Of a stretch of 43,625 nt of DNA, positions 23,601 to 30,581 are shown piece after piece (position 1 is the first letter of the stretch; every line of letters starts with the position of its first letter). The DNA is taken from assembly GCA_014380005.1 (NCBI GenBank), contig JACMKT010000062.1, positions 1 through 43,625 on the forward strand, read 5' to 3'. A program made the translations under genes and the position numbers. Below the pieces are notes generated by a model. That model saw nothing but the letters and a program-made list of their open reading frames with translations, was not told the origin of the DNA and did no database searches. The stretch comes from Rhodospirillales bacterium (lineage in GTDB: Bacteria > Pseudomonadota > Alphaproteobacteria > Rhodospirillales > Magnetospirillaceae).

Positions 23601-26093
23601 ATCCAACCCGGTCGGCGCAGACGCCGAAGTGTCGATGGTGATCGCCAGCCCGGTGGAGGCCGACGAGGTGTTGCCCGCCGTATCGGTGGCCTTGACGGTG
23701 ACGGTATGGGCACCCACCCCCAGCGCCGAGGTGGTGATGGACCAATTGCCCGAGCCATCGGCGGTGCCGCTGCCGATCTCGGTGGTGCCATCGGTGTCGT
23801 ACAGCTTGACGGTGCTGTTGGCCTCGGCGGTGCCGGTGAAGGTGGGTGTGGTGTCGTTGGTGGTATTGTCGGTGTTGACGCCACTGTCGGTGCCCGCACT
23901 CATGTCCGGCGCCGAGGGCGCGCTGGGCGCGGTGGCGTCGATGGTGATCGCCAACCCGGTGGATGCCGCCGAAACGTTGCCCGCCGGGTCGGTCTGCTTG
24001 GCGGTGACGGTATGGGCGCCGGCGCTCAGCGCCGAAGTGGTGATGGACCAATTGCCCGAACCGTCGGCGGTGCCGCTGCCGATCTCGGTGGTGCCGTCGG
24101 TGTCGTACAGCCTGACGGTGCTGTTGGCCTCGGCGGTGCCGGTGAAGATGGGCGTATTGGTGCTGGTGATATTGTCGGTGCTGGAGCTGCCAAGGTCGGT
24201 GCCCACCGTCATGTCGGGCGCCGAGGGTGCCGCCGCCGAAGTATCCACGGTGACCGACAGAGAGGACGAGGCCGCCGAGACGTTGCCCGCAATATCGGTC
24301 TGCTTGGTGGTCAGCGTATGGGTCCCAGCCGACAGGGTCGAGCTGGTGATGGACCAATTGCCCGATTCATCGGCGGTGGCGCTGCCCAGGGCGGTGGTGC
24401 CATCGCTGTCGTACAGGGTCACCGTCGCCCCCACTTCGGCCCCGCCGCCACTGATGACGGGGGTGGTGACGCTGGTGATGTTGTCGGTATTGGTGGCGGT
24501 GTCCGAAGCGGCGGCCAAATCCAGCCCAGTGGGAGCCGACGCGGTGGCATCGATGGTGATCGCCAGCCCAGTGGAGGCCACCGAGGTGTTGCCAGCGGCA
24601 TCGGTGGCCTTGGCGGTGACGGTATGGGCGCCAGCCCCCAGCACCGAAGTGGTGATGGACCAAACTCCGGTAGTACCATCGGCGGTGCCGCTGCCGATTT
24701 CGGTAGTACCGTTGGTGTCGTACAGCTTGACGGTGCTGTTAGCCTCGGCGGTGCCGGTGAAGGTGGGCGTGGTGTCGTTGGTCAAATTATCGGTATTGAC
24801 GCCGCTGTCGGTGTCCGCCGTCATGTCCGGCGCCGACGGCGCGTTCGGCGCGGTGGTGTCCGAAGCGACCGGCAGCCAGATGAAGCTTTTCAGGGCAAAC
24901 AGCGACGGATTGGGCGTAACTCCATTTACCATGGTGCAACGCAGCTCGAACCGCTTAATGGCAACTCCCGCCAAAGAGGTCACGGCAGCGGCATTGGTGC
25001 CCGGATTATCGCCGATGGTAACTGATTGCTCGCTATCGTCGGCCTTAATGCCAACAAGCTTGAAGCCAGAAAGGGTTGTAGACGTCTCAGACATTGTCGC
25101 AGAGCTGAGAGTGAATAACCCCCCATCTGCTTTCTGAGCAGAAAGATAATAGTACCCGTTTGCCGTTGCCTGAACACTAACAGCAGAAGAATCCATATGC
25201 AGGCCGTTGCTGTCAATAACTGTAAAATATGCATAAGGGTCAGCGACTGAGGTTGCTGTCGCGTACCCCCCCGAAATGTAGTTGAACGTTCCATCCGTGA
25301 CGGACTCACCATAATCGCCAGCAGAAAGAGACAATGCCGTGAGGTCAACCGACGCCAAATCGTGCGCATATTCGTGAACATCGCCGAACGCACCTACCTC
25401 GATGGTGCCGGTGGTGCGTTCCAGCACCCAATCGCCGTGGATGCCGGTGGTGTCGGACGACGCCGCCACGTCGGCACCGCTGAGCGCCCCCACCCGATCG
25501 ATAAAGGCCTGACCATCGGCCCCGGCGGCCACGTCGCAACCGTAGAACAGAATGTCGCCATCCTGGGTCAGCTTGGCGCCGATGGCGGCCAAATCGGCGG
25601 CGCGGGCGTCAATGGTGGCGGAATTCAGCGTGGCGGTTCCAAGGAAAACCTGCCCCTCTGCACCATGGGACACCACGTGGATGGCGTCCACCGTGCCGGA
25701 ATGGGCCTCCAGCGTTTGGCGGATCACCGACAGCCCATCGGCATCGTCGGCCAGAACGACCACCTCCACATCCGACCGCACATTGGTCACTAGGCTTTGC
25801 CAATCGGCGACCGATTGCGAGACGAACAGGATTTCGCTGTGCTGCGGTTCGTCCGGCTGGGCCGCCGGTGCCGACACGGGCGATTCGGCAGCCACAGGGG
25901 CTGCGGCGACGCTTTCGGCGTGATCGGCAGTGGAGCCATCGACCGCAGAGAGATCGGGCACGACCACCGCTTCAACGGCAGTGGCAACCGCCGCGCCGTC
26001 GAACATCATACGTGGCTCCAACGCCAGCATGAGGGACGCGCGGGCACGCGACGAGCGACGCTTGCCAGTTCCACCAAAATTCACAGCGTTCAT
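20688..26093 (-). CDS. Giant LEPR-motif / DUF4347 / bacterial Ig-like repeat surface protein
   Basis: 1801 residues from the ATG at 26093; AGGGGA lies about six bases upstream, and an ATG six bases earlier is possible. The short basic N-terminus leads into LEPRMMFDGAA (25-35), the LEPR-type signature of large exported proteins. Residues ~87-240 are DUF4347, with His143 in 'IHVVSHG' and Cys186 in 'ILFYGCD'. A unique ~160-residue segment is followed by six Ig-like repeats of ~103 residues, two other domains (cadherin-like and one starting 'SSINRTAAAAAATKGTGGLDYTVTFNQTV'), three more Ig-like repeats, a Gly/Asn/Gln-rich region and a helical end. It heads an operon with TolC, adaptors and a protease, so it is the likely cargo. 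Role as adhesin is inferred. Confidence 0.87.
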   Translation of the reverse strand: MNAVNFGGTGKRRSSRARASLMLALEPRMMFDGAAVATAVEAVVVPDLSAVDGSTADHAESVAAAPVAAESPVSAPAAQPDEPQHSEILFVSQSVADWQSLVTNVRSDVEVVVLADDADGLSVIRQTLEAHSGTVDAIHVVSHGAEGQVFLGTATLNSATIDARAADLAAIGAKLTQDGDILFYGCDVAAGADGQAFIDRVGALSGADVAASSDTTGIHGDWVLERTTGTIEVGAFGDVHEYAHDLASVDLTALSLSAGDYGESVTDGTFNYISGGYATATSVADPYAYFTVIDSNGLHMDSSAVSVQATANGYYYLSAQKADGGLFTLSSATMSETSTTLSGFKLVGIKADDSEQSVTIGDNPGTNAAAVTSLAGVAIKRFELRCTMVNGVTPNPSLFALKSFIWLPVASDTTAPNAPSAPDMTADTDSGVNTDNLTNDTTPTFTGTAEANSTVKLYDTNGTTEIGSGTADGTTGVWSITTSVLGAGAHTVTAKATDAAGNTSVASTGLAITIDATASAPTGLDLAAASDTATNTDNITSVTTPVISGGGAEVGATVTLYDSDGTTALGSATADESGNWSITSSTLSAGTHTLTTKQTDIAGNVSAASSSLSVTVDTSAAAPSAPDMTVGTDLGSSSTDNITSTNTPIFTGTAEANSTVRLYDTDGTTEIGSGTADGSGNWSITTSALSAGAHTVTAKQTDPAGNVSAASTGLAITIDATAPSAPSAPDMSAGTDSGVNTDNTTNDTTPTFTGTAEANSTVKLYDTDGTTEIGSGTADGSGNWSITTSALGVGAHTVTVKATDTAGNTSSASTGLAITIDTSASAPTGLDLAAASDTATNTDNITSVTTPVINGGGAESGATVTLYDSDGTTALGSATADGSGNWSITSSTLSAGTHTLTTKQTDIAGNVSVASSSLSVTVDATAPSAPSAPDMTAGTDSGVNTDNKTNDTTPTFTGTAEANSTVKLYDTDGTTEIGSGTADGSGNWSITTSALSNGAHTVTAKASDAAGNTSVVSTGLSVTIDTLVPTDMALSSSTTALASGATVGTLSATDATGGDTFTYSLVNDTGTPANSANNGSFTIVGGTLQVGGSAITVGTYKVNVRVTDAAGNTYDKPYTITAVDIPVVSSINRTAAAAAATKGTGGLDYTVTFNQTVDGVDASDFSVVKGAGVSGTATITVTAGNPGDNAYTVHVAGLSGDGVVELDMNASSTGIVASSNGTTAIGGGYTAGQTYTLDNTANALSTPDMDAGSDSGPSNTDNITSTTTPVISGGGAEVGATVTLYDTDGTTSLGTAIVDGSGIWSITTSALGVGAHTLTAKQVDTLGNTSTVSSGLAVTIDTAVAAPSGLALATASNSGSTSDTITNVTTPTFTGTAEANSTIRLYDTDGTTQIGTATADGSGNWSITSSALGAGAHTVTAKQTDTAGNTSSASTGLSVTIDTTAPNAPTGLTLSVPTVTAGGAVQVSGSAEADSTVTIYANGVSVGTATADGAGAWTLSTTTLPVGTLIITAKATDAAGNQGVASGVANVTVNAKVENNNTNIDQINPSTNNNTVVSAPLPPAPPPSVNVPAPAVPIPAPPVKAMDSGAGGFVGGTPQTPGLMVKPGLSGGLDAIYNTGSSLGTGSGNGSSNGGSSSGFGGGTGGGLGSGLGGGFGGGTGGGLGTGGGTGGTGGGFGQGQGGGRGNGEGQGNSGQGNDGQGNNGLRNNGQGNPQPGNGNQPAGNSEGLPQGNAPQGNAPQGEPQPKGKQQGRSESEDGGLAAEGNTGFADQLAAQAAHGWAADLARLASALTALGDDLAA
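20830..21245 (-). repeat. Low-complexity Gly/Asn/Gln-rich coding tract
   Basis: This segment of the giant protein gene encodes Gly-rich runs (GGG with F, L, T), then N/Q/G/P-rich runs such as GQGNDGQGNNG and PQGNAPQGNAPQGEPQ. The two GNAPQ copies are near-exact tandem repeats. It separates the Ig-like part from a terminal helical segment (GFADQLAAQAAHGWAADLAR and on) and probably acts as a flexible, cell-wall- or channel-spanning linker. Confidence 0.7.
21490..24860 (-). repeat. Tandem Ig-like coding repeats, ~309-base period, in two blocks
   Basis: Within the giant protein gene, units of about 103 codons recur. Six are consecutive at about 23020-24860 and three more at about 21490-22370, with two unrelated domains between. 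Two unit types alternate in the first block: one with 'TPTFTGTAEANSTVKLYDTDGTTEIGSGTADG' and one with 'TPVISGGGAEVGATVTLYDSDGTTALGSATADG'. DNA identity between same-type units is very high over long runs, which points to recent duplication or gene conversion and makes assembly errors and repeat-number variation likely. Confidence 0.85.
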
Positions 26094-26562
26094 GACCATT
26101 CCCCTAGCGCCCAATGAGGTCAGCACACCACATCCCAGGGACAATATCCCCAATTGAACGCCATAAAGCAACCTTTGGATGATATTCAGATAGACCTAAA
26201 CTCAGGCATTGCAGCTACGCACAACGCATCGGCCAAGGGCATTCATTGATTGGCAATGCCGCCCCCACCAGTCGCTATCTCTTTCTGAATACGGGAATTT
26301 CAACCTGAATACAATCCGATTGGACGCGAACGGCCATCGCCACGCCGACAGCCGCAGCCCACGGAGACCAAACGCCACGACAACCTTGGCGATAGCTAAT
26401 TGTTAAGACATGCGATTGTATGCACCAAAAACGCGAAGATTTAGAATCTTTTGGTGGTGCATCATGGGAATTTAAATTATCTCTGATGGCACAGGGCGAT
26501 GACTGAGTATTGTATGCGAGTATGCAGTCAGCCCTACACATGCCATTCAGGGAGGGGCTCTT
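26094..26562. promoter_or_regulatory. Divergent regulatory region with nested palindrome at 26423-26456
   Basis: About 470 AT-richer bases separate the giant-protein operon (leftward) from the Tail-Collar genes (rightward). The most regular element is CACCAAAA (26423-26430) facing TTTTGGTG (26449-26456). Inside it are AAGATT (26436-26441) and AATCTT (26445-26450) around TAG, so the two dyads overlap at 26449-26450. Close by is the perfect palindrome AATTTAAATT (26469-26478). These are candidate operators or a transcript hairpin about 110 bases before the first collar gene. I see no convincing -35/-10 pair and no coding frame. Confidence 0.45.
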
Positions 26563-27153
26563 ATGACGCCTTACATGGGAAGTATCTTGCCATTCGCCGG
26601 GACGTACGCACCCCAAGACTGGCATTTCTGCGATGGGACCCTGCTGTCCGTCAGCCAGTATGAAGCACTGTTTTCGCTGTTCGGCACCACCTATGGCGGC
26701 GACGGCGTCAACACGTTCGGCATCCCGGATCTGCGCGCTCGCATGCCGGTGGGCGCCTATATGAACGTTTCAAATGGCGACATTTATCCCCTGGGCAGCA
26801 AGGGCGGCCAAGCCTACACCACGCTGACCTCGGCCAACATGCCACTGCACAGCCATACGGCGCCGCCGATTACCACCCAGGCGAGCGGCACCTACAAAAT
26901 TTCCAACGCAACCGCCACTACCACCAGTCCCACCGCAGGGTCCCTGCTGGCCGCGGGACCGGTTACTACCTCAACGACCGCCCCCTACACCACCACCCCG
27001 GCCACGATCCCGCTGGCGTCCAGCATGGCGAATTTCACCGTGCCCGTGGGGACGGCCGGCTTCGGCGCGACGCAAACAGTGCCGAGTGTGCCGCCTTACG
27101 TGGGCGTCAGCTTCATCGTGGCGCTGGTTGGCCTGTATCCGGTGCGCCCCTGA
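26563..27153 (+). CDS. Tail Collar domain protein 1 (microcystin-dependent-protein-like)
   Basis: 196 residues, preceded by GGGAGGGG. The N-terminal ~60 residues are a phage Tail Collar domain (MTPYMGSILPFAGTYAPQDW, then FCDGTLLSVSQYEALFSLFGTTYGGDGVNTFGIPDLRARMPVG). The middle is Thr/Ala/Ser-rich, and the end 'VPPYVGVSFIVALVGLYPVRP' matches the conserved C-terminus of this family. No signal peptide is present. These proteins are often annotated as microcystin-dependent protein or phage tail protein, yet no other tail genes are nearby. It is the first of three tandem paralogues, 22 bases before the next. It may be a trimeric tip or receptor-binding module used by the neighbouring export locus, which is inference. 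Confidence 0.88.
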   Translation: MTPYMGSILPFAGTYAPQDWHFCDGTLLSVSQYEALFSLFGTTYGGDGVNTFGIPDLRARMPVGAYMNVSNGDIYPLGSKGGQAYTTLTSANMPLHSHTAPPITTQASGTYKISNATATTTSPTAGSLLAAGPVTTSTTAPYTTTPATIPLASSMANFTVPVGTAGFGATQTVPSVPPYVGVSFIVALVGLYPVRP

Positions 27154-27174
27154 TTTTCGAAGGGATTAAAAATA

Positions 27175-27759
27175 ATGGACGAATCTTATCTCGGCTGTGT
27201 CCTTCCGTGGGCGCTGAGCTACGCACCGGATGGCTGGGCATTCTGCAACGGCCAGACCATGCAGATCCAGGGCAACCAGGCGCTGTACAGCATCCTGGGG
27301 ACCGCTTTCGGCGGCAACGGGCAAACCACTTTCCTGCTGCCCAATCTGACTGGGCGCTTGATCCGCGGCATGAACTATGCGGGTGCCGACGTCCGGGGTG
27401 CGGTGGGTGGCGCCAAATCGGTGACCCTGAGCGTGGCCAACCTTCCGCAGCACAACCATTCGCTGGGTGCGTTGACCGGAACCATGCCGACCACTCTGGC
27501 ATCGGCGACTACTACGCCTACGCCTACGATTACCACTCATCCGATACCGGTTGCGAACGACAAGTTCGCCGTGACCGCCCCCACAAAAGTGTATGCCCCC
27601 CCCGGTGCCACGGCCAACACGGCCATCGCCGGACTGACGGTGACCACCACGAGCGCCATAAGCACCACGGGTAGCGCCGCGGCACTCCCCGTTCTTCCGC
27701 CCTATCAGGCGCTGACCTTCATCATCTGCATCGCGGGCATCTACCCAAACCGCTGGTAA
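27175..27759 (+). CDS. Tail Collar domain protein 2
   Basis: 194 residues with AAGGGA upstream. It shares the collar N-terminus of its neighbours (YLGCVLPWALSYAPDGWAFC then NGQTMQIQGNQALYSILGTAFGGNGQTTFLLPNLTGRLIRG) and the C-terminal 'LPPYQALTFIICIAGIYPNRW'. The middle, about residues 75-170, is Thr/Ala/Pro-rich and differs from the other two, so the three copies are diverged paralogues rather than recent duplicates. It is cotranscribed with copies 1 and 3 by spacing (21 bases on each side). Its exact partner is unknown. Confidence 0.88.
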   Translation: MDESYLGCVLPWALSYAPDGWAFCNGQTMQIQGNQALYSILGTAFGGNGQTTFLLPNLTGRLIRGMNYAGADVRGAVGGAKSVTLSVANLPQHNHSLGALTGTMPTTLASATTTPTPTITTHPIPVANDKFAVTAPTKVYAPPGATANTAIAGLTVTTTSAISTTGSAAALPVLPPYQALTFIICIAGIYPNRW

Positions 27760-27780
27760 TCACCCACGAGGAGTAAAGCC

Positions 27781-28392
27781 ATGTACTATGGTTATATTGG
27801 TTCCATCGTCCCGTGGGCGGGAGGTTTCGAGCCCGAGGACTGGTTTTTCTGCGATGGCCGGCTGCTGCAGATCAACCAATATCCTGCGCTCGCCTCCATT
27901 CTCGGCACCCGGTTTGGCGGCAATGGCCAAACCACGTTCGCCCTGCCGAATTTGTCGCAAAAATTCCTGTTGGGCCAAGGCACCTCGACCGTGCCGAACA
28001 TGCCCACCATTAACGTGGGCGCCACCGGCGGCACCGCCACCGGTCAGTTGAGCGGCCTACCGTCCCACAGCCACGCCTTCTCGGGCACCGTGACGGCCAC
28101 CCTGTCGGCATCCATCATCAATGGGACCCAGGCCGCCCCCACGTCTGCCACCTCCGCCGGCGTGTTAACCCGCATCACAAGTAGCAGCACATCATCTGTT
28201 GCCATGTACGCCTCCACGGTGACCGGGCCCACTGACATCGGCAGTTTGACGGTCACCCCGCCGATCTTCGACACCACTGCCGGCACCGGCATTACCGGCG
28301 TGCCCGCGCCGACCGCGTTCAGCACCCTGCCGCCTTATCAGACGCTGAACTACATCATCGCCGTAAACGGCGACTACCCCATGCGCCCCTAA
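27781..28392 (+). CDS. Tail Collar domain protein 3
   Basis: 203 residues with a GAGGAG ribosome site. The N-terminus (YYGYIGSIVPWAGGFEPEDW, FFCDGRLLQINQYPALASILGTRFGGNGQTTFALPNLSQKFLLG) and C-terminus ('LPPYQTLNYIIAVNGDYPMRP') are those of the collar family. The central region is Thr/Ser-rich with beta-prone stretches, suiting a fibrous trimer. A DUF6916-like gene starts 15 bases later, which completes a four-gene operon closed by a terminator at 28782-28818. Confidence 0.88.
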   Translation: MYYGYIGSIVPWAGGFEPEDWFFCDGRLLQINQYPALASILGTRFGGNGQTTFALPNLSQKFLLGQGTSTVPNMPTINVGATGGTATGQLSGLPSHSHAFSGTVTATLSASIINGTQAAPTSATSAGVLTRITSSSTSSVAMYASTVTGPTDIGSLTVTPPIFDTTAGTGITGVPAPTAFSTLPPYQTLNYIIAVNGDYPMRP

Positions 28393-28407
28393 TCAAGGAG
28401 AGTCACC

Positions 28408-28773
28408 GTGAGCGAATCCAACAAGGACTTCAACCCTGCTGACAACACTCCTCCGGCTCTTGAGGATGCGGTGGTCACGTCCCCCGTGGTCATGGCCTAC
28501 GCCGCCAAAGTGGGCGAGACCTTCCGCACCAACGGCACCACCGAGCTGAAGTTGCTCAAGGCCGAGCCGTCGGTCAAGTTCAAGGTGGCCCCCGGCCAGC
28601 AGCCCCCCGACGTGCCGGTGGGCGTCAAGCTGGTGTTCGAAGGCCCCGATGCCAGCGAACTGCCGGAAGGAACGTATGTGGTGGAAGCGGGCGATCAACA
28701 GTGCCACCTGCACTTGATTCCCATCCAAAGCCCTGTGGGCATGCAGCTTTATCAGGCTGTCCACGACGAGTGA
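28408..28773 (+). CDS. DUF6916-like small protein associated with Tail Collar genes
   Basis: 121 residues from a GTG start with AAGGAG at seven bases. The pattern 'YAAKVGETFRTNGTTELKLLKAEP....VPVGVKLVFEGPDASELPEGTYVVEAGDQQCHLHLIPIQSP.GMQLYQAVHDE' fits my memory of the DUF6916 family, in which an F.G/GETF strand, a 'F.GP...LPQGTY' turn and an 'LFLVP....G..YEAVF' end recur and which often sits beside Tail Collar genes. The function is unknown; a small beta-rich cytosolic or assembly factor is plausible. It is the last gene before a strong terminator. Confidence 0.65.
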   Translation: MSESNKDFNPADNTPPALEDAVVTSPVVMAYAAKVGETFRTNGTTELKLLKAEPSVKFKVAPGQQPPDVPVGVKLVFEGPDASELPEGTYVVEAGDQQCHLHLIPIQSPVGMQLYQAVHDE

Positions 28774-28781
28774 TCCGTCCA

Positions 28782-28818
28782 GGCGGGTGCCCATGCGCGG
28801 GCACCCGCCGTCCTTTTC
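28782..28818 (+). terminator. Rho-independent terminator after the Tail Collar operon
   Basis: GGCGGGTGCCC (28782-28792) pairs perfectly with GGGCACCCGCC (28799-28809) around ATGCGC, and GTCCTTTTCC follows. It lies eight bases beyond the DUF6916-like stop and separates this operon from the GNAT gene. Confidence 0.9.
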
Positions 28819-28837
28819 CTTCCCATCGGTTGCGCCC

Positions 28838-29311
28838 ATGAATATCTCGCTCCGCCCCGTCGAAGCCGAGGACACCCCCTTTCTGCGTCGGCTGTTCCAT
28901 TCCTGGAAGGCCACGGAATTGGGCTTGGCCACCCTGCCCCCCGCCATGCTGGCCAGCTTGATGGACATGCAGTGGCACGCCCACCATGACGGCCTGCAGG
29001 CCGCCTATCCCCTGGCCGACAAACGCATGGTCCTAGTGGACGGAGAGACCGCCGGAGTGCTGGTGCTGGCTGCCGAAACCGGCGCCCTGCACATATGCGA
29101 AATCGCCCTGATGCCCCAATGGCAAGGGCACGGCTTGGGCACTCATCTGCTGCGCCACGCGCAAGACCTTGCCCGCGCCGCCGGCGGCGAACTGCGCCTT
29201 CACGTCAATCGGCTGAACCCGGCGCAGAACCTGTACCGCCGCCTGGGCTTCGTGGATTGCGACGATCACGGCGCCACATTGCCCATGGTGTGGAGCGGCG
29301 CGAACAGGTAG
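28838..29311 (+). CDS. GNAT-family N-acetyltransferase
   Basis: 157 residues from the ATG at 28838; the open frame upstream runs through the terminator and is not coding. The acetyl-CoA motif is 'ICEIALMPQWQGHGLGTHLL' (Q..G.G, about residues 91-104), and the C-terminal 'HVNRLNPAQNLYRRLGF' is the usual GNAT end. A single GNAT domain would transfer an acetyl group to an amine of unknown identity in the cytosol. The gene sits 13 bases before the nuclease gene yhaO but also follows the collar operon. Because a terminator stands before it, I place it with the downstream genes with low certainty. Confidence 0.87.
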   Translation: MNISLRPVEAEDTPFLRRLFHSWKATELGLATLPPAMLASLMDMQWHAHHDGLQAAYPLADKRMVLVDGETAGVLVLAAETGALHICEIALMPQWQGHGLGTHLLRHAQDLARAAGGELRLHVNRLNPAQNLYRRLGFVDCDDHGATLPMVWSGANR

Positions 29312-29324
29312 CCTGCGCCTCACC

Positions 29325-30581
29325 ATGAGCGGGTTCCGATTCCTTCACTGTGCCGACATCCATCTGGACAGCCCCTTGCGCGGCTTGTCCGCCTATATGG
29401 GCGCGCCGGTCGAGGAAGTCCGCTCCGCCACCCGCCGCGCTTTGGAAAACCTGACCCGGCTGGCGATGGATGAGGCGGTGGATTTCGTCGTCATCGCCGG
29501 CGACCTGTATGACGGCGATTGGAAGGACTTCCAGACCGGCCTGTTCTTCACCCAGCAGATGGCGCGGCTGGGCCGGGCGGGCATCCGCGTCTATATGGTG
29601 CTGGGCAATCACGACGCCGCCGCCATCATCACCAAATCCCTGCCCCGCCAGGACCACGTGCGCATCCTGTCCACTAAACGCCCCGAATCGGTGGCGGTGG
29701 ACGGGCTGGACGTCACCATTCACGGCCAAAGCTTCGCCACCCGCGTGGTAAGCGACGATCTGGCCGCGCGCTATCCGGCGCCCATGGCCGGCTTCAACAT
29801 CGGTTTGCTGCACACCTCGCTATCGGGGCGGCCGCCCCACGATCCCTATGCGCCGTGCCGGTTGGAGCAATTGGTCAATCACGGTTACGATTATTGGGCG
29901 CTGGGCCATGTGCACGCCCGCGAGATCGTCCACGAAGGCCCGCACATCGTCTTCCCCGGCAATCTGCAAGGCCGCAATATCCGCGAGACCGGAGCCAAGG
30001 GCGCCACGCTGGTGAGTGTCGCCGACGGCGCGGTTCAGTCCCTGGAGCACCGCCCGCTGGACGTGCTCCGCTGGGCCCTGGTCAGTGCCGACGTGTCCGA
30101 ATGCGACGACCGCACGGCGGCGCTGTCGTGCCTGCGGGTGGCGCTGGAAGGGGCAGTGGACGAAGCCGATGGCCGCATCCTGGCCGCCCGCATCCGCCTG
30201 ACCGGGGCCTCGCCCGCCCATGCCCAATTGGTGCGCGACCGCTTGGTATTGCGCGAGGAAGTGCGCGCCGTGGCCATCGATGTCAGCGATGCCGTGTGGA
30301 TCGAAAAGCTGGACCTCGCCACCCGCCCCGCTTTGGACCGCGCCGCGTTGCGCGGCCAAGACGACGCCGTGGGCGAGTTGCTGGCCTTGCTGGACAGCTT
30401 GAGTGCCGACCCGGAGGCCGGCCAAGCCCTGCTGCGTGATCTTACGCCGCTGTGGGACAAGCTGCCGCCCGATCTGCGCGAAGAACTGCCCAATTTGGCC
30501 GAGCCCGAAGCCTTCCGCGCCTGCCTGTCCGAGGTGGAAGACCTGCTGGTCAGCGCCCTGACCGAGGTTGCCGGGGCATGA
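29325..30581 (+). CDS. yhaO: YhaO-type (SbcD/Mre11-like) DNA repair exonuclease
   Basis: 418 residues. The metallophosphoesterase motifs are complete: DIHLD (11-15), GDLYD (59-63), GNHD (94-97), 'LLHTS' (161-165) and GHVHA (194-198). A capping domain and a C-terminal helical part follow. In SbcCD/Mre11-Rad50 complexes the phosphoesterase subunit cuts DNA ends and hairpins with the help of the ATPase partner. The ATPase gene starts within the stop codon (ATGA at 30578-30581), so the two are translationally coupled and made together. Length and arrangement fit the YhaO/YhaN subgroup better than classical SbcD. Confidence 0.92.
   Translation: MSGFRFLHCADIHLDSPLRGLSAYMGAPVEEVRSATRRALENLTRLAMDEAVDFVVIAGDLYDGDWKDFQTGLFFTQQMARLGRAGIRVYMVLGNHDAAAIITKSLPRQDHVRILSTKRPESVAVDGLDVTIHGQSFATRVVSDDLAARYPAPMAGFNIGLLHTSLSGRPPHDPYAPCRLEQLVNHGYDYWALGHVHAREIVHEGPHIVFPGNLQGRNIRETGAKGATLVSVADGAVQSLEHRPLDVLRWALVSADVSECDDRTAALSCLRVALEGAVDEADGRILAARIRLTGASPAHAQLVRDRLVLREEVRAVAIDVSDAVWIEKLDLATRPALDRAALRGQDDAVGELLALLDSLSADPEAGQALLRDLTPLWDKLPPDLREELPNLAEPEAFRACLSEVEDLLVSALTEVAGA

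Noticed and set aside
21490-24860. CRISPR-like array suggested by regular repeats
   Set aside because: The ~309-base period is in frame, encodes Ig-like domains and has no short spacers.
20253-25137. Very long open frames on the plus strand (about 1590 and 742 codons) opposite the giant protein gene
   Set aside because: They are antisense shadows produced by the repeated codons and GC bias of the Ig-repeat gene. They show no family motifs and contain long low-complexity Arg/Gly/Ala/His runs.
26563-28773. Prophage tail module
   Set aside because: Only collar-domain proteins and a DUF6916-like protein are present; there are no structural, lysis, terminase or integrase genes.
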